A stretch of DNA of 64,000 nucleotides from DATFVA01 sp963815785 (lineage in GTDB: Bacteria > Bacteroidota > Ignavibacteria > Ignavibacteriales > Ignavibacteriaceae), in the NCBI GenBank assembly GCA_963815785.1, contig CAWFHZ010000010.1, positions 1 through 64,000 of the forward strand, written 5' to 3'. The notes below the pieces were generated by a model. The model was not told where the DNA came from. It did no database searches and worked only from the letters and a program-made list of their open reading frames with translations. Below, in pieces: positions 38,544-49,522 of this stretch. A program made the position numbers and the translations under genes. The first letter of the stretch is position 1. Each line of letters starts with the position of its first letter.

Positions 38544-40350
38544 ATGATGAAAAAAATATCGGTTGTTTTAATTATAATTTTATTAGCGTTTGGATTTTAT
38601 TCAGGCGGACAAAAAGATAAGAACCCTGAAATAACAGCTTCTGAAATTCAGGATCATATAAACTATCTGGCAAGTGATGAACTTGAAGGAAGATTTACAG
38701 GATCAAAGGGTGGAGAAATGGCTGCTGAATATATCCAGGCTGATTTTGAAAGTACAGGATTAAAACCATTATTCAACGGCTCTTTCAGACAAAGCTTTCC
38801 ATTCGTTGCAGGAATTAAGCTGACAGAGAACAACAAACTTTTCTTCAATATCAATGGTGAGGAATTATATCCAAAGGTTGAAGAGGAATACACTCCTGCT
38901 CCCTTCTCGGGTAATGTTGATTACCATGGTGAAGTTGTCTTTGTTGGTTACGGAATCTCTGCTCCTGATTTAAATTATGATGATTACAAAGATGTTGATG
39001 TTAATGGTAAAACGGTTTTAATAATGAGATATAACCCTGAAGGAGCTAATCCTCATTCAGAGTTTGGTAAATTTTCTGCCTACAGGTATAAAGCAAACAT
39101 CGCAAAAGAGAAAGGAGCCTCTGCGGTAATTTTTGTTTCGGGATATATACCGAAAGATGATGAGGATAAACTGATGAAACTAAAATATGATGGGGCAGGG
39201 CCAGACGACTGATATTGGAATCATCCAGTTAAAAAGAGAATTTGCTGATAAACTCTTTAAAGCTGAAGGATTGGATTTTAAGCAAATTCAGGAAAAAATA
39301 GATTCTTTGAAAACCCCGGATTCATTCGTATTTAAAAATACCAAGGTGATGATTTCAACAGGAGTGGAAGAGATAACCAAACATGCAGATAATATAGGCG
39401 GTTATCTTGAAGGTAATGATCCTGAATTAAAAAACGAATACATAGTTATCGGGGCACATTATGATCATCTCGGCTGGGGAGAAACAGGTTCACTTTATAC
39501 GGGAAGTGTTCCCCAAATTCATAACGGCGCTGATGACAATGCTTCAGGTACTGCCGGGGTTATGGAACTTGCAGAAAAGTTTGCATCGCAAAAAAATAAA
39601 CTTAAAAGAAGTATGATATTCCTTTGCTTTTCCGGTGAAGAACTCGGACTTATTGGTTCATCATATTTCGCAAATAACCCGCCAGTTGCGATTGATAAAA
39701 TTGATGTGATGGTTAATCTTGATATGGTTGGAAGATTAAACGCAGAAGACCAGTTAACAATTTATGGAACGGGAACATCTTCGGGGTTTAAAGATTTGCT
39801 GAACACAGATAACAAAGATTATAATTTAAAACTTACATTTAATGACGAAGGTTACGGACCAAGTGATCAATCATCATTTTATGCAAAGAATATTCCCGTA
39901 CTTTTCTTTTTTACCGGAACTCATACAGATTATCATCGTCCCACAGATGATGCAGATAAAATAAACTCTAAAGGTGAAGAAGAAGTGTTAAAATATGTTT
40001 ATGATGTTTCTGATAATCTTGATGAAACAAGCACAAAACCGGATTATATCAATGTTCCGCGTAAAAACGAAGGACGCGCAATGGCATTTAGTGTTTACGT
40101 AGGAACTGTTCCTGATTATGCATCGCAGGTTGATGGATTAAGGATTAATGGAGTTGGTGAAGGAAGTCCGGCACAAAAAGGCGGGTTGGAGGGTGGTGAT
40201 ATTATTGTTGAATTCGGCGGAAAGAAAATTTCCAACATTTATGATTATACCTATGCACTGGGTGATTACAGTCCAGGTGATGTTGTAGATGTTGTTGTAA
40301 TGCGTAACGGAGAAAAGAAAACATTCAAAGTTGAATTGGGAGCAAGGTAA
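38544..40350 (+). CDS. Secreted M28 metallopeptidase with PDZ domain, one frame break
   Basis: About 601 residues. Signal peptide (KKISVVLIIILLAFGFYSGG), then LEGRFTGSKGGEMAAEYIQ, a PA-like insert (GKTVLIMRYNPEGANP) and a break near 39203 where one extra G shifts the frame (KYDGAG then QTTDIGIIQL). The catalytic domain follows with zinc ligands in IGAHYDHLGWG, HNGADDNASGTAG, FSGEELGLIGS, NLDMVGRL and HTDYHRPTDDAD. The C-terminal PDZ domain runs over about residues 505-600 (GEGSPAQKGGLEGGDIIVEF). This matches the family of aminopeptidase-like M28 enzymes with a PDZ tail. It removes N-terminal residues from peptides in the periplasm or outside. All metal ligands are present, so a bridged reading would be active. 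Confidence 0.9.
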
Positions 40351-40422
40351 ATAAAATTTTTAAATTAAAGTGGTAGTTTGAGTGACTACCACTTTTTTAT
40401 CCTCCCTACTAAATCTTCTTTT

Positions 40423-40709
40423 TTAACTAATCTTAACAATCATCTGCGGAACAGTTCCCTTTGGCGATTGGCTTACAATCTGAAAAAGATATTGATCTCC
40501 TTTTTTCCCATTAATTGGATAAGCAAAATAGGGCCCAGCCTTTGTCAAACCGATTTTTTCGGGTTGAGTAGCATTAGGCGGTGTTGCAGATAAATCGTAG
40601 TTAGCATCTATAGCATAAAAACGGACATGCTTTCCATCCGACATATCCAGGGTTGTAACTACATTACCATCATACCAGAAAGGTTTTTATTAAGGTTAAC
40701 TTCTTTCAT
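40423..40709 (-). CDS. Small hypothetical protein downstream of the Ser/Thr kinase, one frame break
   Basis: About 95 residues. The start at 40709 follows GGAGG at the right distance. After MRMKEVNLNK the frame changes near 40680-40690, in runs of A, C and T, then FWYDGNVVTTLDMSDGKHVR, FYAIDANYDLSATPP and GTVPQMIVKIS follow to the stop. It is beta-rich, with no family recognised and no signal peptide. It begins only 15 bases after the kinase gene ends, so it is in the same transcript and may be a partner or target of the kinase (inference). Confidence 0.55.
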
Positions 40710-40724
40710 TCGCATCCTCCATAA

Positions 40725-43352
40725 TTATTTGTTTGTAGCTATTAGTTTTTTAAAGTGTTCATCTTCCCGTAGTTTTTTCAATTCCGGTATATGATCAAGT
40801 TCCTCAACAGGATAACCATTATCAATCGATTTCTTTACCCAGCTAATTGCCTGGTCTCTTTTACCAAGCTGCTCGTATACTTCGCCAATCAGTATCATCA
40901 CATTAACATCAGATGGATGCAATGATTCAACTTTTTTTACTAATGCGAGTGCACTATCAGGAAGATTTAATTCCGTACAATAACTGGCTATATTTATTAA
41001 AGTTGATGGATCAACCGGATTTACTTTCAGTTGTTTTTCTGCAATTGATTTTGCTTTTCTTAAAGCGAAAATTATTTTTGAAGAATCCGCTGAACTTTGC
41101 CGGTAGGCACCGGCAAGGTAACCCCAAACACTGTAATCATTGTCCTCCATTTTGAGGGCTTTTTCATACATTGTTGCTGCATCACTATAGAGTCCTTCGT
41201 AATAATACAGTGTCGCAAGATTAGAATAGACACTATAGTCAGGTTCTATTTCCAGTGAGCGTTTAAACATTACAATTGCATCAGCTTTCTGATCAAGATA
41301 GTAATACATTGCGCCAAGATTCCTATATGCACCCGCATTCTGAGGTGTTAATTTGATCACCTGTTCAAACTGCCCTGCAGCTTCTTTGTATTTTCCCTGG
41401 GAAAAATAAAATATACCAAGATGGCTATAACCTAACCAATAGTCGGGTCGTAATTTAATTACTTTCTTATAAATTGATTCGGCTTCATCAAGTTTTCCCT
41501 GTTTGGTGTAAGCGTTTGCCTGCCCCTGGTATGCATCAACATTTGAGGGATCAATATCTTCTGCTTTTAAAAATTCTTTATTTGCATCTTCATACTTTCC
41601 CGTTTCTGTGTACAATAAACCAAGAGTTATATGGACCTGGGCGAAATTCCCATTCAACTTAGTCGCACTCATACAATTATCGCGAGCTTTTGATATCCAC
41701 GAAATATCTTTTGTTTTAGTATACATCCTTAAACAAGATTCACCTAAACCTGCATAAGCAAGTGCGTAGGAAGAATCTTCGCTTAATGCTTTTTTAAATA
41801 AATCTATCGCAGAATTTAAGTTGCTGATGTTTTCAAAGTGTAGAAGATTTCCTTTCGCCTGAAGATAATAACTGTTAGCCAAGGGATTTGTGGTTTCTCC
41901 ATTTTTTAAATTAGTCCGGACATCCTCTTCAACCGATAAGCCAAGCATTTCAGCTGCCTGAATCACTGCTTCATCCTGTATTGAGGAAATACCATTCAAA
42001 GGTTCGTCAATCACTCTTGAACCTATTTGCCTTTTTTCAGCTGGATCAACAAGGTTTAAGATTAATTGCCATTTGTTGTTTAGTTTCTGCAGACTACCGG
42101 TTATCGCAAGGTTAATTCCGAAGCTCATTAATGCATCGGTGGGATTTGTAACTTTACTTTTTTGTACCTCACTTGTAGGCACTATCCAGAGTTTATCCTG
42201 GTACTGTTCCAACTGCGATAATTTGCTTGTAATAATTTCTGTTAATCCTTCTGCAAGGTTTGTATTCTCTGATCCTGAACCAATGAGAGAAAATGGGATT
42301 ACCGCGATATGTTTAGTCTCAGGGAGAAGAACGCTATTTATTTTTGAGGTAAAAAATGAATTTACTGAAGGGACAAATTCATAAGTCAGAAACCCCACTG
42401 CAAGAATAGCTAACAGTATATATAAAAATTTAAATGAACGCTTTTTAGGAGCCTGGTTAACAATGGTGGTATTGCCCTGAGTTATAAAAGAAAACTGTTT
42501 TGAAATCTCTTTCAATTCTGATTCGGAGGATTCGTTCAATATTTTCAAATCATCTTTTAATTCCGTTACAGTCTGATACCGGTTTTCTTTTTTCTTTGCA
42601 AGAGCTTTTAGAACAATTGATTCATACAGTTCAGGGATCTCTTCATTTAGCTGTCGCGGTTTTGGCGGGTCTTCATTCATTATAGAATAAACAACAGCCT
42701 GATCGTAATCACCTTTAAAAGGTAGCTGACCGGTTAACAATTCATACATAACCACACCGACAGACCAGATGTCGGTTTGATGATCAACATTTTCACCCGT
42801 TGTTTGTTCGGGAGACATATAAGCAATTGTACCTAAAGTTGTTCCCATTCTTGTGAGATTTTCATTGCGCTCCAGCTTTGCAAGTCCAAAATCCATGATC
42901 TTTACAGAACCATCCTCAGTAACCATTATATTGGAAGATTTTATATCACGATGAATAACACCCTTTTTATGCGCAGCCTCAAGCCCTTCACAGATCTTAA
43001 TAGAAATATTTAATGCATCATCAACATTTAGAGGTTCATCTTTCAGTTTATCCTTTAACTCGATGCCATTCACAAATTCCATAACAATAAAAACATTTTG
43101 ATCACCGTTAACTTCTTCAATTTTTTCAATGGAATATATTGTGGTAATATTGGGATGATTTAATGCAGCGGCAGCTTTTGCTTCAGTTTTAAACCGGTTC
43201 AGACTTTCTTCATTTACTCCGAGATGATGAGGCAGAAATTTAAGAGCAACTACTCTGTCAAGTTCAATATCATCGGCTTTATACACCACTCCCATTCCAC
43301 CTTCACCAAGTTTCTCAGTGATTTTATAATGAAGTATAGTACTGCCAATCAT
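40725..43352 (-). CDS. Serine/threonine protein kinase with FlgO-like and TPR domains
   Basis: 875 residues. Kinase domain (1-280) with GEGGMGVVYKAD, the Lys in VALKFL, HRDIKSSN, IMDFGLAKL and MSPEQ, a complete active site. A membrane span lies at about 310-330 (YILLAILAVGFLTYEF). Next comes a region at about 345-475 (HIAVIPFSLIGSGSENTNLA) like the FlgO/TolB N-terminal domain that follows the kinase in many such proteins. It ends in about 8-9 TPRs (ALAYAGLGESCLRMY, GYSHLGIFYFSQGKY, VYSNLATLYYYEGLY). The kinase is cytoplasmic and the TPRs probably lie outside the inner membrane, sensing protein ligands. The small gene directly downstream may work with it. Confidence 0.93.
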   Translation of the reverse strand: MIGSTILHYKITEKLGEGGMGVVYKADDIELDRVVALKFLPHHLGVNEESLNRFKTEAKAAAALNHPNITTIYSIEKIEEVNGDQNVFIVMEFVNGIELKDKLKDEPLNVDDALNISIKICEGLEAAHKKGVIHRDIKSSNIMVTEDGSVKIMDFGLAKLERNENLTRMGTTLGTIAYMSPEQTTGENVDHQTDIWSVGVVMYELLTGQLPFKGDYDQAVVYSIMNEDPPKPRQLNEEIPELYESIVLKALAKKKENRYQTVTELKDDLKILNESSESELKEISKQFSFITQGNTTIVNQAPKKRSFKFLYILLAILAVGFLTYEFVPSVNSFFTSKINSVLLPETKHIAVIPFSLIGSGSENTNLAEGLTEIITSKLSQLEQYQDKLWIVPTSEVQKSKVTNPTDALMSFGINLAITGSLQKLNNKWQLILNLVDPAEKRQIGSRVIDEPLNGISSIQDEAVIQAAEMLGLSVEEDVRTNLKNGETTNPLANSYYLQAKGNLLHFENISNLNSAIDLFKKALSEDSSYALAYAGLGESCLRMYTKTKDISWISKARDNCMSATKLNGNFAQVHITLGLLYTETGKYEDANKEFLKAEDIDPSNVDAYQGQANAYTKQGKLDEAESIYKKVIKLRPDYWLGYSHLGIFYFSQGKYKEAAGQFEQVIKLTPQNAGAYRNLGAMYYYLDQKADAIVMFKRSLEIEPDYSVYSNLATLYYYEGLYSDAATMYEKALKMEDNDYSVWGYLAGAYRQSSADSSKIIFALRKAKSIAEKQLKVNPVDPSTLINIASYCTELNLPDSALALVKKVESLHPSDVNVMILIGEVYEQLGKRDQAISWVKKSIDNGYPVEELDHIPELKKLREDEHFKKLIATNK

Positions 43353-43548
43353 ATACTAAGCGGGGATTAAATGATAAATGGATTTAAGTTATTTAAAATG
43401 AAACGATAATCCTCAAACACTGAACAGGAGAAAGAATAAATTAACTTATGGTTATCAGAGAAGTTAGCTATTTTTTTTCAGATATAGTATAGTTGGATTA
43501 AAAGAATAAATAACCAGCATGTAGAGAAAATTATAAGGGAATATTAAC

Positions 43549-43596
43549 AACCTTCGAGGTAAGCTAATTGTAAAAGAAGCTTGGACCTCGAAGGTT
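43549..43596. repeat. Long inverted repeat, possible terminator
   Basis: Perfect 12-bp arms AACCTTCGAGGT / ACCTCGAAGGTT around a 24-base loop that itself contains AAGCT...AGCTT. It lies just past the stop of the gene ending at 43607 (reverse strand). The T run is weak, so a repeat element is also possible. Confidence 0.6.
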
Positions 43597-43606
43597 AAAA
43601 ATTCAG

Positions 43607-46600
43607 TTACTTCCTCCACTCCGGAAATCTTCCGGGAGTGTAAGGTGCTCCGTATTTTTCAAGCTGGGATTCAAGTGTCTTCACCTGCCCATCTATTGAT
43701 TTTAGATCCGAAAGTAACCCATCAAATTGAGATGCAGCTGCATCATATGATTGAATGTAAGTTGTTGTCGGTGCAGAAGTAGTCGTCCATAAAGATGAGG
43801 TAATCAAATCAACTCTATCTTTTACGGATGTCGGTGTTCCACCCTCATATCTTGCTCTTAATGGATCCCCATTAAGTTTCCGATTAAAATCATCCAGTTC
43901 TTTTTCAATATTAATTACTGTGTTATATGTTTCATCCGGAACTGCAGATCCATCTATTACAGCCTTCTTAAAATATTTAATTTTATCATCAAGCGATTTT
44001 CTGTATTCATCAGTTCCTGAGATTGCTCTCGTTAGTTCGGCAACTTTTTTATTGAACTTTTCAAGTGACTGCTGATCATCTGCAGGAAGTGAAGCAAGGT
44101 TAATAGATTTACAAACAAATTCCTGAGCCGGAACAAGCTCTGTAAATTTTCCATCCTGAAATTTTGAAAGCGATACTTTATAAGTACCGGGCACAACCAT
44201 ATATCCAAGATCGGGTTCATTCCACGGTACAGAATTATCGAATGGTGTTAACGAAACCGGGGTGAACGGATTATACCTGAAATCCCAGGTGATTCTGTTT
44301 ACTCCTTTTTTCGGATCAGTTTTAATTTTTCTGATTACGTTCCCCTGATCATCAGTAACAGTGAAAAGGAGATAAGAATCAGGTTCTTCTTTTTCATTGG
44401 ATAACTCATTGTAAGTCGGATATTTTATATCTTCATTTTTCTTCTGCTTTTCTTTTTCTTCATCTCTTCTTTTTTCTTTAAGAGATTTTATCTCATCTTT
44501 AAGGTAGTAAGTGAAAACTGCACCAAAATCGGGATTGGAAGCAGCATAAAAACTTGCACCCATAAAGCCTACTCCGGGAAAAGCAAATGGCTGAGCTTCA
44601 ATATACATAAGCGCGTCTTTTACAGGAAAGAGATATGCATCCTTTTTCAGATTTTCCTTTGACATATAACGTAAGGGTGAATAATCATCAAGTATATATA
44701 CTCCTCTGCCAAAAGTTGATACAACAAGGTCATTTTCTCTTCTTTGTAAAGTTAAATCCATTACCATTTCAGTAGGTAAACCATTCTTTAAAGGAATCCA
44801 TTCGTTTCCGCCGTCTACTGTAAAGAACACTCCGAACTGCGTACCGATGAAGAGTAAATCTTTATCAACGTTATCTTCTGCAATTGTAAAAGTGCTTCCT
44901 TCTTTAGGAAGATTGCTGTTAAACAGGAACCAGGTTTTACCTCCGTCGGTGGTTTTATACAAGTAAGGCTGGAAATCTCCCGCAACAAAATTTTCGCAGG
45001 CTGCATAAGCTATGTTCTTATCGAAATGAGAAGGAGCAATTTGTTCTATTCTTGCATACTCAGGTAAACCCGGGATTGAAGCTTTATTCCAGTTTGTACC
45101 GCCATTGGTAGTATAATAAATTAAACCATCACCTGAGCCTGTAAATAAAAAGTTCTCATCAAGCGGGGATTCTGCAATTGCGGATAATTGTGCCATTGAA
45201 CCTTTGCGCGCAAGATCATCAATACTCCAGCTTCTGTCCATCAGGTTTTGCATTTCCTTAGGCACACCTCTTGTCAAATCAGGACTAATTATTTTCCATG
45301 TACTTCCCTGGTCATCTGTCCTGAATAATTTATTTCCTCCAAAGTACAACCTCTTGTTATCATATTTTGAAATCAGAAGCGCAGCATCCCAATCAAACCT
45401 ATAAGCCGTATCTGCAAAATCGTAAGGTTTAATAAATAAACGTTCTCCGCTTTTTTTATCAAAGCGAACAAGTCCGCCATTTTGAGATTCAGAATAAATA
45501 ATGTTTGGATTTTTCCAGTCAACCTGGGTCTGAAAACCATCCCCCGAACATGTATAGTACCAATCCTGGTTGGTTATACCGCCTGTGTTTATTGTTCTGC
45601 GAAGGACCACCAAGACTACTATTATCCTGAGTTCCTATAAAAACATTATAAAAAGGAAGATCATTATCCGTGGTAACTTTGTAGGTTTCAGCAATCGGAA
45701 TGTTTGATTTAAAATTCCAGTTTTTTCCCTGGTCATAAGTATCATAAACACCACCGTCGCACCCTGCGATCAGATGATTATTATCATCCGGATCAATCCA
45801 TAAATAATGATTGTCCACATGTTTTTTATCTTCACCCAGATTATTCCAGTTTTTTCCTCCGTCAATACTTACCTGCAAAAATACATCCATACTATAAACA
45901 CGATCTACATTCTTTGTATCGCAGAAAAGCTTCTGAAAATAAAAAGGATAGGAAGAAACATAACTGCCCTGTTTTGTCCAGCTTACACCGCGGTCGGTAC
46001 TTTTATAAACGCCGCCGTCTTTTTCAGCAGCTTCAATAATAGCATAAAGTACATCAGGATTTACCGGGGAGATTGCTATACCAATTCTACCCATATCGGC
46101 GGCTGGTAAACCTTTACTCATTTTATCCCAGGTTATACCGCTGTCTGTACTTCGATAGATCCCGCTTTCCGGTCCGCCGTAAACACCTGTGTATAAATTT
46201 CTCATTCTTTGGTGCATAGATGCATAAAGAATATTAGGATACCTCGGGTCCATATGAATTTCAAAAGCACCTGTATATTTGCTTACAGTTAAAACATTAT
46301 TCCAGGTTTTTCCCCCGTCTGTAGTTTTGAATACTCCCCTGTCACCGCCTGAAACTCTTGAAGGACCGTAAGCCGCAACATAAACAACATTACCGTTTTT
46401 CGGATCAACTACAATTCCGCCGATCTGTTTTGAATCTTTAATCCCCATATTCTTCCAGCTTTTTCCGCCGTCTTCACTTTTATAAACACCGTCTCCGTAA
46501 ATAACATTATTCTGATTATTATTTTCACCTGTTCCAACCCATACTATATTCGGATTAGTGGGATCAATTGTAATTGCACCAATTGCATAAGAATTCTGAT

Positions 46601-46877
46601 TATCAAATGCGGGTGAAAAAGTTATTCCGTTGTTGGTTGTTTTCCATAATGAACCGTGTCCTGAACCGACGAAATATTCACTATGATCATTAGGATTTAC
46701 GGCAAGAGCCACTACCCTGCCTCCGGTTATCGCAGGACCAATGCTCCTGAATGTCAGAGCATTTAGCGAAATATTTTTGAGAGAATCAGGTTCGGAATCT
46801 TTTTTATCCTGTGCAGGGATATTAATTGAAAGAACAAGTAGAATTGCAATTAACGAGAATGATAATTTTTTTTTCAT
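43607..46877 (-). CDS. Large VPS10/sortilin-like propeller protein, one frame break
   Basis: About 1,089 residues. The start at 46877 gives a signal peptide (MKKKLSFSLIAILLVLSINIPAQ); an upstream ATG at 46928 is less likely. A ten-bladed propeller of BNR/Asp-box type follows: GSLWKTTNNGITFSPAF, GVYKSEDGGKSWKN, GVFKTTDGGKTWNN, GIYRSTDSGITWDK and GVYKSTDRGVSWTK. The break near 45600 is one extra T (GGP then RRTINTGG). The remainder has more blades (LFRTDDQGSTWKII, YKTTDGGKTWFLFN) and a C-terminal half with coiled coil and DUF-like beta parts. This matches the approximately 1,050-residue 'VPS10 domain-containing / glycosyl hydrolase' secreted proteins. It lacks a T9SS tail. The role is unknown. 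Confidence 0.88.
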
Positions 46878-47132
46878 AATACCAGCTAATTTTTGATTGT
46901 TGAAATAGATATGTTTTCGAAGGTTCAAGTTTATATTTCAGCTTTAAGAGATATATAAATTAAAATTAACAGAAAGTTTCAATTAATTCTAACCAATTAA
47001 ACATGATTTTTGATGGATGGTTTTATTTTGGGATGGGACTGATTTAATATGGACTTAATAGTTACACAGAATTAAGTTCTCCAAATTATTACAGTTTTAA
47101 CTAGTTTAGATTAATTTTTTACAAGGAATAAA

Positions 47133-47555
47133 ATGAAATGTTTACAGAAAGAATTCAGTTTGAAACCAAAAGTAAGAGGTTTCCATTTAATAACTGATGA
47201 AATTTTGAAACAGATTGATGAGATTAAAGATATAAAAACAGGTATAGCATACATATTTATAAAACATACATCAGCTTCATTAACTATAAATGAAAATGCC
47301 GATCCTACAGTAAGAAGCGATATGGAAAAACATTTTAACAAATTGGTTCCCGAAAATGCTCCTTACTTTGATCACAATAATGAAGGATCGGATGACATGC
47401 CTGCTCATATTAAATCTGTAATTTTAGGAAGCAGTGTTTCGGTCCCTATAAAAAACGGAGATTTTAATCTCGGCACCTGGCAGGGAATTTATTTATGCGA
47501 ACACAGGAACAGAGGCGGAGGCAGAAGGATTGTTGTAACAATGATAGGTGAATAA
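47133..47555 (+). CDS. yjbQ: YjbQ family secondary thiamine-phosphate synthase-like protein
   Basis: 140 residues of the UPF0047/YjbQ fold: FSLKPKVRGFHLITDEI, FIKHTSASLTINENADPTV, VILGSSVSVPIKNGDFNLGT and WQGIYLCEHRNRGGGRRIVV. The motif HTSASLTINEN and the final WQGIYLCEHR are diagnostic. Members of the family have thiamine-phosphate synthase activity in vitro; the physiological role is unclear. The ATG follows AAGGAATAA. A clear hairpin terminator follows, and the gene is monocistronic. Confidence 0.92.
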   Translation: MKCLQKEFSLKPKVRGFHLITDEILKQIDEIKDIKTGIAYIFIKHTSASLTINENADPTVRSDMEKHFNKLVPENAPYFDHNNEGSDDMPAHIKSVILGSSVSVPIKNGDFNLGTWQGIYLCEHRNRGGGRRIVVTMIGE

Positions 47556-47558
47556 AAA

Positions 47559-47588
47559 AAGCAATCCCGCTTTATGAGATTGCTTAAA
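47559..47588 (+). terminator. Terminator after yjbQ
   Basis: 8-bp stem AAGCAATC / GATTGCTT with an 11-base loop directly after the stop. It has A before and TT after, so it could also work for the opposite gene ending at 47609. Confidence 0.8.
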
Positions 47589-47608
47589 GAAAATGATTTG
47601 GAAAGGGT

Positions 47609-48250
47609 TTAATAATAAAATCTGAATCCCACCCTGAACATTACCCCGCTCATGTCAAAAACTCTTTCAAATGTTTTTTTAACTCCATTTGCATCCTGAG
47701 TTTCGTAAGTCCAGCTTGGCGAAGAAGAGTGATAAGCAAGTTCTGCGAATACATCAGCACTTTTACTTAATTCATAAATTCCACCAATTCCAACTCTCCA
47801 GTTTAAATCAAAAGCTGCCTGGAATTCATCTTTGGTCGGGTCAATATAGTTGCTATAATTTATCAGAAGAACTTCTGCCCCGATTCCTGCCGTAAGATAG
47901 GCCTGAGTGTATGGAGCAACGAGAGTTTTTCCTGATATATGTATCATCATCGGTAAATCGTGAAGATTAGTCTTCGCTCTCAATTCATTTATCTCACCAC
48001 CGCCAACGGGAGGACCCTGTTCATTGAGATTATTAATAAGAGTTTTATCAACATAATTTTTGTGAAACCAGTCTATGCTCCATCCGAAACTGAAATTCTT
48101 ATCAACATAATGTGCGCCTTCATATCCAATTATAAATCCGCCGCCTGTAGAAGCAGGCGAAAAAATACCAAGTTTAATTGCGGCAGTATTTACCTGTGCG
48201 TATATACCTGTAAAACCAATTAAAAATATTAAGGCTACTAATTTTTTCAT
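47609..48250 (-). CDS. Outer-membrane beta-barrel protein
   Basis: About 213 residues. Start at 48250 (MKKLVALIFLIGFTGIYAQ, a clean signal peptide) with AGAGGAAAAG ahead of it. The mature part has alternating strands (KLGIFSPASTGGGFIIGYEG, YLTAGIGAEVLLIN) and ends in GVMFRVGFRFYY with a C-terminal aromatic, the outer-membrane barrel signature. No known family name. Probably a small porin or structural barrel. Confidence 0.75.
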   Translation of the reverse strand: MKKLVALIFLIGFTGIYAQVNTAAIKLGIFSPASTGGGFIIGYEGAHYVDKNFSFGWSIDWFHKNYVDKTLINNLNEQGPPVGGGEINELRAKTNLHDLPMMIHISGKTLVAPYTQAYLTAGIGAEVLLINYSNYIDPTKDEFQAAFDLNWRVGIGGIYELSKSADVFAELAYHSSSPSWTYETQDANGVKKTFERVFDMSGVMFRVGFRFYY

Positions 48251-48412
48251 CTTTTCCTCTTTATTGTAAGACTCCCCCAAAAGGCAAATCGGATGCCATT
48301 TGAGAACTACACATTTAAGGCCATATACTAAGATTATACAAAATTTATGTAGCTAAATAAGTACACAAATCTTATTTGAATAGACATTAAAAAAATACGT
48401 TCAAAAAATAAA

Positions 48413-48446
48413 AAAGCCGGATCAATTAACCAATAAATCCGGCTTT
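48413..48446 (-). terminator. Terminator after the ferredoxin gene
   Basis: A 10-bp perfect stem AAAGCCGGAT / ATCCGGCTTT with A-rich (T-rich on the reverse strand) sequence past it, 21 bases after the ferredoxin stop. Confidence 0.85.
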
Positions 48447-48466
48447 AAGAAATTTTTCAATTTAAA

Positions 48467-48817
48467 TTATGCTGTGTAACCCCACTTTTTCTTATTCGTC
48501 TCCACTTCTTCAGGAGTTGGAAGCGGTTTCCCTTCCTCACGCTGTGGAACTACTCTTTCTTTTCCGACTATTCTTGCATTCAGTTCAATATCTTCCTTAA
48601 AAATATCAGGAACCATTTCTTCTTCAAAAATTGCCTCCCACGGACATTCGGGCACACAGGCATTGCAATCAATACATTCATCAGGATCAATTAATAACAT
48701 TTCCTTCGGAATCGTCGGATCTTCTCCCTTATACTCATAAATGCAATCCACAGGACAAACCTGTGTGCAGGCAATATCCTTACAGTTAAGACAAAGTTTG
48801 GTGATTGTGTAAGCCAT
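48467..48817 (-). CDS. 7Fe/8Fe-type ferredoxin
   Basis: 116 residues. Cluster region 1 is CLNCKDIACTQVCPVDC and region 2 is CIDCNACVPECPWEAI. The spacing in the first (CxxCxxxxCxxxCP) fits a [3Fe-4S]/[4Fe-4S] arrangement of the Azotobacter/Mycobacterium ferredoxin type, and the second is a standard [4Fe-4S] motif. A charged C-terminal extension ends in KKKWGYTA. A low-potential electron carrier in the cytoplasm. Its partner reductase is not in this window. The start ATG (MAYTITKLC) has AGAAGG nearby. Confidence 0.93.
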   Translation of the reverse strand: MAYTITKLCLNCKDIACTQVCPVDCIYEYKGEDPTIPKEMLLIDPDECIDCNACVPECPWEAIFEEEMVPDIFKEDIELNARIVGKERVVPQREEGKPLPTPEEVETNKKKWGYTA

Positions 48818-49039
48818 ATTTATTCCTTCTGAGAATTCATATCAATTCAATCTTCATGTGATTGAATCTGAATTTATTAGTTCGATTATAATTTGTAAAC
48901 AATACTGATAGAATATAAAAATATTTTTCATTAAGCAAGGAGATAACTGATAATCTAATATTAATGCTTAGAATGATCGTATTATTTTTATTTTATATAT
49001 TTGTATTCTTTTAGTTATACCAGGTCAGGGAAATCAACT

Positions 49040-49522
49040 ATGGAAAAAATAAATATTTTATTCGTCTGTATGGGAAACATTTGCCGCTCACCCGCTGCAG
49101 AGGGGATATTAAAATCTATGGTAGATAAAGAAAAACTTAGTGATAAAATTGAAATCGATTCCGCCGGAACAATCGGTTATCACACCGGGGAGTCTCCCGA
49201 CCCAAGGATGAAATTTCATGCAGCAAAGAGAGGGTATTTTTTAAAGAGTAAAGCAAGACAGTTCGATCCTAAAAGTGATTTTGGAAAATTTGATTATATA
49301 ATTACAATGGATAATGAAGTTTTTGATGAAATAAAAAATTTAGATAGAAGAAAAGCATATCAGAATAAAATCCATAAAATGATCGAATTCAGCAGGCATA
49401 TTAAAGCTGATGAGGTTCCTGATCCGTATCTTGGCGGACCTGAAGGATTTGAAAAGGTTATGGAGATATTAGTTGATACATGTCGGGGACTCTTAAGCAG
49501 GCTAAAGAATGAGCTTAAGTGA
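49040..49522 (+). CDS. Low molecular weight protein-tyrosine phosphatase
   Basis: 160 residues from the ATG at 49040. The P-loop VCMGNICRSPAAEG at about residues 8-21 carries the nucleophile Cys and Arg (C-x5-R-S), and the general-acid loop is DEVPDPYLGG. Both are typical. LMW-PTPs dephosphorylate protein tyrosines or arginines. The gene overlaps the next one by 14 bases, so they are co-translated. Pairing with a fructosamine-kinase-like enzyme occurs in many bacteria and suggests a joint role in protein repair (known association, not shown here). Confidence 0.92.
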   Translation: MEKINILFVCMGNICRSPAAEGILKSMVDKEKLSDKIEIDSAGTIGYHTGESPDPRMKFHAAKRGYFLKSKARQFDPKSDFGKFDYIITMDNEVFDEIKNLDRRKAYQNKIHKMIEFSRHIKADEVPDPYLGGPEGFEKVMEILVDTCRGLLSRLKNELK

